From the NCBI RefSeq assembly GCF_036408855.1, contig NZ_JAZGJQ010000004.1:62001-126000 (forward strand): a stretch of 64,000 nucleotides of DNA. The letters run 5' to 3'. Of this stretch, positions 9,280-16,897 are shown piece after piece. A model generated the notes under the pieces. It saw nothing but the letters and a program-made list of their open reading frames with translations, searched no databases and had not been told where the DNA came from. Each line of letters opens with the position of its first letter. Position 1 is the first letter of the stretch. The stretch is from Olsenella_K absiana (lineage in GTDB: Bacteria > Actinomycetota > Coriobacteriia > Coriobacteriales > Atopobiaceae). The position numbers and the translations under genes are program-made.

Positions 9280-10218
9280 CTAGTCCAGCTCCTCCTCGAC
9301 GATGTAGCGGGGGCGCCGCTTGGTCTCCAGGTATGCCTTCCCAACGTATTCGCCCGTTATCCCCAGGGCGGTCATGACGAGACCGCCGACCAGCCAGATC
9401 GAGACCATGAGGCTCCCCCAGCCCGCGACGGCGTGACCCGAAGCCCAGCTCGCGATCGCGTAGACGAGCATCGCGATCGCGAAGAGCATCGAGGCGAGAC
9501 CCACGGCAGTAACGGCCCTCATCGGCTTGGTCGAGAAGGACGTGATGCCCTCGACCGCCAGACCGACCATCTTGTTGAGGGGATACTTCGACTCGCCGGC
9601 AAGGCGCTCCTTGCGCGCGTAGGTGACGGTGTCGGTCTTGAACCCGAGCGACGGGACGATGCCGCGGAGGAACAGGTTGGCCTCCCCGTACTGCGACAGT
9701 GCGACAAGCGCCCTCGAGCTCATGAGGCGAAAGTCGGCGCTGTTGTAGACGACCTCGGTGCCCAGCCGACGCATGAGACGGTAGTAGGACTCCGCGCTCT
9801 TCCTCTTGAAGGCGGTGTCCGTGTCACGGTTGTCTCGGACTCCATAGACTATCTCCGCGCCAGCCTGATACTTGTCCACCATCCGCTCGATTACGTCCAC
9901 GTCGTCTTGGAGGTCGGCGTCGATGGAGACTGACACGTCGCAGCCCAGGTCCAGCGCCTCCATGAGGCCCGCGTAGAGGGCGCGCTGGTGTCCCTCGTTG
10001 TGCGCGAGCTTGATGCCGGCGAAGACGTGGTCGTCGCCGTTGAGACCACGGATGATGTCCCAGGTCGCGTCATGCGAGCCGTCGTCCACGAAGAGGACCC
10101 TGCTCTCCGGGGAGGCCTTCCCCGCAGATACCAGGGAGGTGACCACGTGGGCGAGAACGCGGCTCGACTGCGGGAGCACCTCCTCCTCGTTGTAGCAAGG
10201 AACCACGATGCAGAGCAT
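9280..10218 (-). CDS. GT2 glycosyltransferase, GtrB/DPM1-like
   Basis: A 312-residue enzyme that begins CIVVPCYNEE, has VDDGSHD at about 45-51 and the metal-binding DADLQDD at 100-106, and ends with two membrane segments (about 237-260 and 268-291) before a basic tail. The architecture matches undecaprenyl-phosphate glycosyltransferases that load a lipid carrier on the cytoplasmic face. I place the start at ATG 10218, directly before the conserved first strand. A TTG at 10272 lies only two bases after an AGGGGGGA run and would add 18 residues, so the exact start is uncertain. It is the second enzyme of this type in the locus, so two different lipid-linked sugars may be made. It converges on the interrupted GT-C gene. 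Confidence 0.87.
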   Translation of the reverse strand: MLCIVVPCYNEEEVLPQSSRVLAHVVTSLVSAGKASPESRVLFVDDGSHDATWDIIRGLNGDDHVFAGIKLAHNEGHQRALYAGLMEALDLGCDVSVSIDADLQDDVDVIERMVDKYQAGAEIVYGVRDNRDTDTAFKRKSAESYYRLMRRLGTEVVYNSADFRLMSSRALVALSQYGEANLFLRGIVPSLGFKTDTVTYARKERLAGESKYPLNKMVGLAVEGITSFSTKPMRAVTAVGLASMLFAIAMLVYAIASWASGHAVAGWGSLMVSIWLVGGLVMTALGITGEYVGKAYLETKRRPRYIVEEELD

Positions 10219-10464
10219 TGGCGGGGTCGTCTCGCCCCTCGCGCCGACGCTGTTGAGATATCGATGTCCCAAGGTCCCCCCTAGCGATTGCAGTACCAAT
10301 CCGAATTGATGCCTTCCCCACGGAGGAAGACCCGTAGATGACAGTATCGCATTACCTACATGCGGATAACCCGTAGATTGCCGGATGGAACGTCCGGCCT
10401 GCGCATCGCGTATCCTAGAATGCTTCGGTAGCAGATAGAGCCGCGAGACGGAGTGAGGTAGCGC

Positions 10465-12360
10465 ATGCAGAAGGTACGGATAGCCAACGTCCTCCTCGAG
10501 GAGACCCGCCAGTATCGGACCGCGCCGGCGCTCTACCTCAGGACCACCTGCGCGGCCGAGGAGGCCGAGGAGGGCTGGAGGCTCTCCGGCCCCGGCACCT
10601 TCGACTTCACGACCTTCTTCAACGGCCTCTCGGTCATCAAGTACGACCGCTACACCACGGCGAGGTCCTACCACCTTCACCTCGAGCTCAAGGGCGCGGC
10701 GGCGCGGGTGACCCAGACCTGCGTCGACACCTACGACTACTACTCCCGCCCGCAGGAGAAGACGCGCGTCGACGTCGCTGCGAGCGACGAGTGGGTCCCC
10801 GTGGACATCGAGCTCTCCTACGCCCCGACCGACGTGATCGTGGGCTTCGTTATCGAGGCCGAGGGCGAGGTCCTTCTCCGCAACGGCTACTACGCGGCCT
10901 CCGTCGAGGACGGGGCGGTGAGGGAGGTCGAGCTCGCCCTCTCCACCACCACCTTCAAGAAGGAGTCCTACATCACCCACAACATCGACCTCGTCCGCGA
11001 GCAGATCCTCGGCGGCGACGAGGCGATCTCCCAGCACTTCCGGATGTACGTGATCGACAACGGCCGCACCCTGGACGCGGCGGCGCTCTCCGGCGACGGC
11101 GTGACCGTCTACCCCAACAGGAACGTGGGCGGCGCGGGCGGCTTCGCCTACGGCATGCTCCTCGCCCAAGAGCAGGACGTCACCCACGTCCTCATGATGG
11201 ACGACGACGTTGAGGTCTCTCCCGAGAGCATCAAGCGGACCTACAACCTCCTCACCATCGTGAACGACGAGTACGCGGACGCCTTCGTCTCCGGCGCGAT
11301 GATGAACTACGACGAGCCCGACATCCACTGGGAGAACCTCGGCTTCATGACCTACAACGGCGTCTGCAAGTCTCTGAAGCCCATCTTCCGCATGAGCCTC
11401 CTGCACGACTGCGCGACCTGCGAGGCCTTCGAGCCCGCCGAGGACCTCTACCCAGACACCAAGCAGCGCTACGCCGCCTGGTGGTACTGCTGCATCCCCG
11501 TCTCCACCATCCGCGAGAACGGCATGCCGCTGCCCCTCTTCGTCCGCTTCGACGACGCGGAGTACGGCCTGCGCTGCAAGCCGCGCTTTATGAACATGAA
11601 CGGCATCTGCATCTGGCACCTGGCCTTCTTCATGCGCTACAGCGCCGCGCAGGAGCGCTACCAGACCGCCCGCAACGGCCTCGTGATCCAGGCGACCACG
11701 GGCGTCGCCCCCGACACCGACTTCCTCGTTGAGCTCGACCTCGGTATGCGCCGCGAGCTCTCAAAGTTCAACTACGCCGACGCCGAGCTCATCTGCGAGG
11801 GCCTGGAGGACTACCTGCGCGGGCCCGAGTGGTTCGCCCAGAGGGACGTGGCCGAGCGGCGCTTCATGGACGCCAACAGGAGCAAGGAGAGGCTCCTTCC
11901 CCTCTCAGAGCTCGCGGAGCTCGCCAAGGAGGTCGGGGTGGACTTCGACCGCCTGCGCGCGGACGACTTCTTCCGCGACATCCCGCTCGGTGGGCAGGGG
12001 GTAGCCGGCAGGCTCGCCGGATCCTTCAACCGGCGCCTCTTCGAGAGCTCGCTCAACGGCCAGCTCTTCGGCGACCTCAAGCCGATCGAGGGCAAGGTCG
12101 CCCTCGTCGAGGCCACCGGCTGGTCCTACCCCATGGGCGCGCTCTTCGGCGTGGACACCGTCGTCGCCGTGAACATCCAGCTCAAGGCCGGCGTCATCCG
12201 CCACAGGGACAACGAGCGCGGCAAGGCGCTCTGGCAGCGCTACCAGCAGGACGTGAAGCGCTGCCAGAGCGAGGGGCCCGAGCTCAAGAGAAGGTACGCC
12301 GCTGCGCGTCCGCTCCTCACCTCGGTCGACTACTGGAAGCGCTACCTGGACCTGGACTAG
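10465..12360 (+). CDS. GlfT2-like galactofuranosyltransferase
   Basis: A 631-residue protein with the three-part layout of GlfT2 enzymes: an N-terminal beta-sandwich (about 1-160), a GT-A core (about 165-400) and a helical C-terminal part. The core shows NVGGAGGF near residue 216, the metal motif DDD at 246-248 and the IWH motif with His385, which in GlfT2 helps hold the metal. GlfT2 adds galactofuranose from UDP-Galf to a lipid-linked chain at the inner membrane face; UDP-galactopyranose mutase would be needed and is not in this window. The start at 10465 follows GGAGTGAGG, with a TAGAAT -10-like element at 10416-10421. A strong hairpin terminator follows. Confidence 0.88.
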   Translation: MQKVRIANVLLEETRQYRTAPALYLRTTCAAEEAEEGWRLSGPGTFDFTTFFNGLSVIKYDRYTTARSYHLHLELKGAAARVTQTCVDTYDYYSRPQEKTRVDVAASDEWVPVDIELSYAPTDVIVGFVIEAEGEVLLRNGYYAASVEDGAVREVELALSTTTFKKESYITHNIDLVREQILGGDEAISQHFRMYVIDNGRTLDAAALSGDGVTVYPNRNVGGAGGFAYGMLLAQEQDVTHVLMMDDDVEVSPESIKRTYNLLTIVNDEYADAFVSGAMMNYDEPDIHWENLGFMTYNGVCKSLKPIFRMSLLHDCATCEAFEPAEDLYPDTKQRYAAWWYCCIPVSTIRENGMPLPLFVRFDDAEYGLRCKPRFMNMNGICIWHLAFFMRYSAAQERYQTARNGLVIQATTGVAPDTDFLVELDLGMRRELSKFNYADAELICEGLEDYLRGPEWFAQRDVAERRFMDANRSKERLLPLSELAELAKEVGVDFDRLRADDFFRDIPLGGQGVAGRLAGSFNRRLFESSLNGQLFGDLKPIEGKVALVEATGWSYPMGALFGVDTVVAVNIQLKAGVIRHRDNERGKALWQRYQQDVKRCQSEGPELKRRYAAARPLLTSVDYWKRYLDLD

Positions 12361-12393
12361 GTGCGAGAAGCACGCGAGACCATACGGGCAGAG

Positions 12394-12432
12394 AGCGGGC
12401 CGGCACCTCGGGGGTGCCGGCCCGCTTGCTTC
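12394..12432 (+). terminator. Hairpin terminator after the GlfT2-like gene
   Basis: A 14-bp stem (AGCGGGCCGGCACC paired with its complement) closes a TCGGG loop and is followed by a T-containing tract (TTGCTTCCTCTC). It lies 33 bases after the stop codon. Confidence 0.8.
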
Positions 12433-12526
12433 CTCTCGCACTGCCTCAGGAGATGACGTCCTGCTCGACGCCCTTCTCCCGAGGATCGGTCCTTTGCTGA
12501 CCTCCCGTGGCCAGCCGTCCTCGCCC

Positions 12527-12781
12527 CTAGAAGATCGCGGGTTGCACGCGGGTGACGCCGGGGACGTGCTCGCGCAGGATGCGCTCGATGCCGTCGCTCA
12601 TGTCGTACTCGGAGAGCGGGCAGCCCGCACAGGCCCCCTGCATCTCGAGGGTGACCACGCCGTCGTCGTCGCAGTCGATGAGCGCCACGTCGCCACCGTC
12701 CGCCTGCAGGCTCTGACGGATGACGTCGATCGTCGCCTCCAGGAGCTCGCGGTTGACCTTGGGCTTGCTTTCCTCTGCCAT
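12527..12781 (-). CDS. NifU C-terminal-domain protein, Fe-S cluster scaffold/carrier
   Basis: An 84-residue protein consisting of the NifU C-terminal (Nfu) domain alone. The paired cysteines of the family are present as CAGC after LEMQGA, the site where two subunits bridge a 4Fe-4S cluster. Nfu-type proteins hand clusters to apo-enzymes. I chose ATG 12781, preceded by GGAAGGGGAAG; an upstream in-frame start would add 16 residues that do not look like the family. It stands alone, between the GlfT2 terminator and the U32 gene. Confidence 0.9.
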   Translation of the reverse strand: MAEESKPKVNRELLEATIDVIRQSLQADGGDVALIDCDDDGVVTLEMQGACAGCPLSEYDMSDGIERILREHVPGVTRVQPAIF

Positions 12782-12841
12782 TGCTTCCCCTTCCGACGCC
12801 GCACGCGTGCGGCTGCTAATTCCTACCAATTGCGTAACAGT

Positions 12842-15385
12842 TTACCCAATCGGGGAGAAAAGATGCCCCGACGTGGCACCCTGCATACGACCTGCAGGCT
12901 TCCTTCCCTCGCGCGCAGCCGCCACCGCGCGCGCGACGCGCTCGACCGCCGCCGCGGTCTCTCGCGGACCCAGCAGCGTCGCGTCGGCGGCGAGGCGGGT
13001 TACCCCCGCCCCGACCAGGACGTCCGCCTGCGGCGTGGCGTCGAGCGGGTGCGCGGCGTAGATGCGCGAGCGGCCGTGGACGTCCGTGCGCACCGGCAGC
13101 AGGCTCCCGTCCCTGTCGCGCAGCGAGACCCTCCGCTTGCGCCAGGGGCAGCGCGCGCAGTCGTGGCAGCAGCTCCCCGTCGCCTGGAGCACGCAGTGCT
13201 CGCTGGTCATGGCCCGCGGGCGGCCGAGCACCACGAGGCCCAGCGTCACCGAGGTCCTTCTCGCAAGGTCGCACACCTCGTCCAAGGTGAGCTCCGGGGA
13301 GAGCCAGGCACCCTCCGCCCCGGCGGCCTCGAGCGCGACCAGGGCGGACTCGTTGTGCACGGGGATGCAGGTGCGCAGCTCCGCCCGGGCCCCGCGCTCG
13401 CGCGCGAGCACCAGCTCGGAGACGTTGCCCACCGCGACGGGCGCGCCCGGGCGCACGTAGGGGTCGAGCCGCTCGTGGTCCGCCTCGCGACAGACCTCGT
13501 CCAGGACGGGCACCGTGGCGGCAAGCACGCGCTCGGGCCACTCCCCCGCCTCGAGAGCGTCCGTCGTGGCGTAGACCCTGGTCGCGCCCGCCGCCAGCGC
13601 CGCCTCGGCCGAGGCCGCGTCCGAAACGATGGCGCAGACCTCCGGCTCGGCGCGCGGCGAGAAGCCCTCGTGGACCACGCCCGGCCTGGGAACCCCCGCC
13701 TCGTCGCGGACCTCGCGCAGGTCGTTGCTCACCTCTATGGAGTCGGGCGCCGGCGAGAGCTCGCGGGAGTCGTAGGCCGCCAGGATCGCCGCCTCGAGCC
13801 TGCGGCAGGCCTCGGCGCGCACCTTGTGCACCTGCGAGAAGCCCATGCCGCAGCCTGGGTCGAGCTCCACCTCGAAGGAGGCGGGTGCGAAGGGGCTCTG
13901 CCCCATGCGGCCGACGTGCTCCACGAGGTCCTGCTCGCCCACCGCGCGGGTCCTCGCCGCCTCCACCACGAAGCCCGTGGCCTCGGCGGAGAAGGCACCG
14001 TCGAGCGTGGAGAGCCCCACGGAGAAGGGCTCGCCGAGGCGCGCCGTCACGCGCACGCGCACCGGGCGCTTGGGTGCGGCCTCGGGGCGCGCCGCGCGGG
14101 CGGACTCGTCCATGATCTCCTGGCTCCTGATCACGCGGACGAGGCTGCCCTTCGGCATGGGGCGGGCCGTCGTGCAGGAGATGGTCTCGCCGGCGGCGGC
14201 GTCCGCCTCGGCGTAGGTGGTGAGGAACTGCGAGGGGTCGTCCTGGGGACGGACCTCGAGCAGGTCGCCGGCGCCGACGGGCCTCTGGAGCCGGATCCGC
14301 GTCTCGGCCTTGCTCAGGGTGCGCAGGCGCGCGCGACCGCCGTTGGCGCCGCCGCGGACCCTGCGCTCTGAGGCGAGCGCGCGGGAGGAGGCGACCTCGC
14401 CGACCAGCTCACCACGGTTGTTGGAGCGCTCGTAGCTCATGAGCTCGTCGCCGGAGCGGCCGTGGAGGTAGGCGTCGGTGAAGTCTCGGTTGAAGGTGCG
14501 CTTGAGGCGCGTGCGGCGCGCGGCGAGCGCTGCCTCGGTGGGGGTGCGACCGGCGGCGACGTCGTCCATCTGGGCGCGGTAGGCCGAGATGACCGCATAC
14601 ACGTAGTCCGGCGACTTCATGCGGCCCTCGACCTTGAGCGAGCCCACGCCGGCCTCGGCCAGCGCGGCGACGTCGTCCAGGCTGCAGAAGTCCTTGGGGC
14701 AGAGCGGACGGCCGCGCCCCGGGGCCTCCACGCTCCTCCCCTCCTCGTCCACCAGGTCGTAGGGGAGCCGGCACGGCTGCGCGCAGAGGCCGCGGTTGGC
14801 CGAGCGCCCGCCGGCCAGCGAGCTCATCATGCAGACGCCGGAGTAGCAGAAGCAGATGGCGCCGTGGCCGAAGGCCTCGAGCTCCACGCCCGTCTCGGCG
14901 ATCCTCGCCATCTCGGCAAGCGAGAGCTCGCGCGAGAGCGTCACGCGGCTGGCGCCGAGGCGGCCGCACCAGGCCGTGGCGCGGGCGTCGTGCACATTGG
15001 CCTGGGTCGAGACGTGGACCTCCACCTCGGGCCAGCGGCGCAGCACCTCGGCCATGAGGCCCCAGTCCTGGATGATGAAGGCGTCCGCCCCGAGCAGCCA
15101 CGCGCGGCGCAGCAGGGAGAGGGCGCGGGGCATCTCCTCCGTCTTGATGACGACGTTCTGCGTGACGTAGACGCGCGCGCCGGCGAGGTGCGCCACCCGG
15201 CAGGCCTCGCGGAAGGAGTCGTCGTCGAAGTTGTGGGCGCCGCGGCGGGCGTTGAAGTCGTTGCCGAGGCCGCAGTAGATGGCGTCCGCCCCCGCCGCGA
15301 GCGCGGCGTAGAAGGGCTCCGGGCCCCCGGCTGGCGCCAGAAGCTCGGGCACGGCGTGGCTGGAACGGAACTGCATGGATGGCAT
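12842..15385 (-). CDS. U32 family peptidase with DUF3656-type middle domain (RlhA/YdcP-like)
   Basis: An 847-residue protein with an N-terminal U32 domain starting ELLAPAGG at about 15 and the diagnostic Cys-rich signature FGHGAICFCYSGVCMMSS, followed by a GLCAQPCR segment. A DUF3656-like region follows, then a further C-terminal domain with CxxDCARCPW-type cysteines. Family members include collagenase-like peptidases and RlhA/TrhP, which hydroxylate pyrimidines in 23S rRNA or tRNA and carry a cysteine-ligated Fe-S cluster; this layout is closest to RlhA, by recollection of domain order. The start at ATG 15385 is preceded by GGGAG. That ribosome site is inside a long inverted repeat (15386-15455), which suggests translational control. 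Confidence 0.85.
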   Translation of the reverse strand: MPSMQFRSSHAVPELLAPAGGPEPFYAALAAGADAIYCGLGNDFNARRGAHNFDDDSFREACRVAHLAGARVYVTQNVVIKTEEMPRALSLLRRAWLLGADAFIIQDWGLMAEVLRRWPEVEVHVSTQANVHDARATAWCGRLGASRVTLSRELSLAEMARIAETGVELEAFGHGAICFCYSGVCMMSSLAGGRSANRGLCAQPCRLPYDLVDEEGRSVEAPGRGRPLCPKDFCSLDDVAALAEAGVGSLKVEGRMKSPDYVYAVISAYRAQMDDVAAGRTPTEAALAARRTRLKRTFNRDFTDAYLHGRSGDELMSYERSNNRGELVGEVASSRALASERRVRGGANGGRARLRTLSKAETRIRLQRPVGAGDLLEVRPQDDPSQFLTTYAEADAAAGETISCTTARPMPKGSLVRVIRSQEIMDESARAARPEAAPKRPVRVRVTARLGEPFSVGLSTLDGAFSAEATGFVVEAARTRAVGEQDLVEHVGRMGQSPFAPASFEVELDPGCGMGFSQVHKVRAEACRRLEAAILAAYDSRELSPAPDSIEVSNDLREVRDEAGVPRPGVVHEGFSPRAEPEVCAIVSDAASAEAALAAGATRVYATTDALEAGEWPERVLAATVPVLDEVCREADHERLDPYVRPGAPVAVGNVSELVLARERGARAELRTCIPVHNESALVALEAAGAEGAWLSPELTLDEVCDLARRTSVTLGLVVLGRPRAMTSEHCVLQATGSCCHDCARCPWRKRRVSLRDRDGSLLPVRTDVHGRSRIYAAHPLDATPQADVLVGAGVTRLAADATLLGPRETAAAVERVARAVAAAREGRKPAGRMQGATSGHLFSPIG

Positions 15386-15455
15386 GGGCGTGGCTCCCTC
15401 TTGGGTCTCGGGCAGTCTACCAATGTAGCGCTCGAGGCGAGGGGGAGCCACGCCC
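15386..15455 (-). promoter_or_regulatory. Long hairpin covering the ribosome binding site of the U32 gene
   Basis: On the minus strand the leader begins GGGCGTGGCTCCCCCTC (15455-15439) and ends GAGGGAGCCACGCCC (15400-15386), followed at once by the ATG. The arms form 13 perfect pairs plus a GU and a GC pair, with a loop of about 38 bases. The GGGAG ribosome site lies within the 3' arm, so the folded form should block initiation. It may also act as the tyrS terminator, but no T-tract follows. Confidence 0.65.
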
Positions 15456-15476
15456 TTGGGGTGCGGAGGCCGAACT

Positions 15477-16706
15477 CTAGACGAGCTTCACGAAGCGGCG
15501 CTTACCGACCTGCAGCACGGTGCCGGGGACCAGCAGAGCGGGGTCGACGTTGTAGCTCTTGGGCGCGAGCTTCTCGCCGTTGACCTTGACCGAGCCCTGG
15601 TCGATCATGCGGCGGGCGTCGCTCGTGGACTTGACGAGGCCGGCCTCAACCAGGAGCTTGGCGAGGAAGACCTTGCCCTCGTCGTTGGGCGTGAGGTCGC
15701 AGGCGAACTCGGGGACGTCGTCGGGGATCTCGTGCTTCTTGAAGAGGTCGTCGAAGGCGCGCTCGGCCTTCTCACCCTCGCCCGCGCCGTGGTAGAGGTC
15801 CACGATGTTGCGGGCGAGCGCGCGCTTGAGCTTGTAGGGGTCGGCCGTGCCATCCTTGAAGGAGGCGTCGACCTCCTCGATCTTCTCGATCGGGAAGGTG
15901 GAGCACAGGCGGTAGTACATGGGCACCAGCTCGTCGGTGATGCTCATGAGCTTGCCGAACATGTCCGCCGGCTCGTCGGTGAGGCCCACGTAGTTCTTGT
16001 AGCTCTTGGACATCTTCTTGGTGCCGTCGGTGCCCACGAGCAGGGGCATCGTGAGGGCGACCTGCGGCTCCATGCCCATGGCGCGCATGAGGTCGCGGCC
16101 GGCGAGCAGGTTGAAGATCTGGTCGTTGCCGCCCATCTCGACGTCGGCCTTCACGACCACCGAGTCGTAGGCCTGCAGAACCGGGTAGATGAACTCGTGC
16201 AGGGAGATGGGCAGGCCGTTGGTGTAGCGGTTGTGGAAGTCCTCGCGCTCGAGGATGCGCGCCACGTTGAACTGGCTCATGAGCTTGAGCATCTGAGCGA
16301 GGTCGAGCGGCTTCAGCCAGTCGCCGTTGTGGACGATCCGGGTCCTCTCGGGGTCGAGGACCTTCATGGCCTGCTCGACGTAGGTCTGGGCGTTGGCCTC
16401 GACCTGCTCCTCCGTCAGCGGCGGGCGGGTGGAGTCGCGCCCGGACGGGTCGCCGATGAGGGCCGTGCCGTTGCCGATGATCAGCGTGACGTTATGGCCG
16501 AGGTCCTGGAACTGGCGCATCTTGCGCAGGGGCACCGCGTGGCCGAGGTGGAGGTCCGGGCTCGTGGGGTCGACGCCGAGCTTGATGTTGAGCGGCGTGC
16601 CCTTCTCGAGCTTCCTCTTGAGCTCGTCCAAAGGCACGATCTGCATGGTGCCCGAGGTGATGACCTTCAGCTGTTCTTCTACTGGCAGCAACGCTCTGCC
16701 CTCCAT
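15477..16706 (-). CDS. tyrS: Tyrosine--tRNA ligase
   Basis: A 409-residue class I aminoacyl-tRNA synthetase. The HIGH-type motif is HLGH at 53-56 within GVDPTSPDLHLGHAVPL, the second signature is KKMSKSYKN, and an S4 RNA-binding domain closes the protein (SDARRMI...GSVKVNGEKL). Length and motif order fit bacterial TyrRS, which charges tRNA-Tyr in the cytoplasm. ATG 16706 is preceded by AGAGG; the open frame continues upstream, but those residues do not belong to the family. It is divergent from the penicillin-binding protein gene. I see no T-box leader in the 190 bases between them. Confidence 0.95.
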   Translation of the reverse strand: MEGRALLPVEEQLKVITSGTMQIVPLDELKRKLEKGTPLNIKLGVDPTSPDLHLGHAVPLRKMRQFQDLGHNVTLIIGNGTALIGDPSGRDSTRPPLTEEQVEANAQTYVEQAMKVLDPERTRIVHNGDWLKPLDLAQMLKLMSQFNVARILEREDFHNRYTNGLPISLHEFIYPVLQAYDSVVVKADVEMGGNDQIFNLLAGRDLMRAMGMEPQVALTMPLLVGTDGTKKMSKSYKNYVGLTDEPADMFGKLMSITDELVPMYYRLCSTFPIEKIEEVDASFKDGTADPYKLKRALARNIVDLYHGAGEGEKAERAFDDLFKKHEIPDDVPEFACDLTPNDEGKVFLAKLLVEAGLVKSTSDARRMIDQGSVKVNGEKLAPKSYNVDPALLVPGTVLQVGKRRFVKLV

Positions 16707-16863
16707 GTTCCTCTGGTCCCCTCGCCGTCCGCCGGGGACGTGCTCACAGGCACCTACTTTATCCCAACGGAGCGCGCCGCGGCGGCCGCGCCGCCACGTC
16801 TTCCAAGCCTTATGCACAAGCTCTGTTCTCCCGCGCGATTCGCGAGTTTGCCCCCTGCTCTCG

Positions 16864-16893
16864 TATAATGGTTTCTGGCTGTCAATAAGGAGG
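16864..16893 (+). promoter_or_regulatory. -10 element and strong ribosome site of the PBP gene
   Basis: A consensus TATAAT stands at 16864-16869. A good -35 at the right distance is not evident. AAGGAGG at about 16887-16893 is a near-perfect Shine-Dalgarno site that fixes the start at 16898. Confidence 0.6.
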
Positions 16894-16897
16894 CACC

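Noticed and set aside
9280..11619. A 779-codon open frame on the minus strand extending far upstream of the GT2 gene
   Set aside because: Only the part below 10218 shows glycosyltransferase motifs; the rest is antisense to the GlfT2-like gene and has Val/Glu/Arg-rich shadow composition.
16707..16897. T-box leader for tyrS
   Set aside because: The gap is only about 190 bases and shared with a divergent gene; no T-box core (AGGGUGGNACCGCG type) is present.
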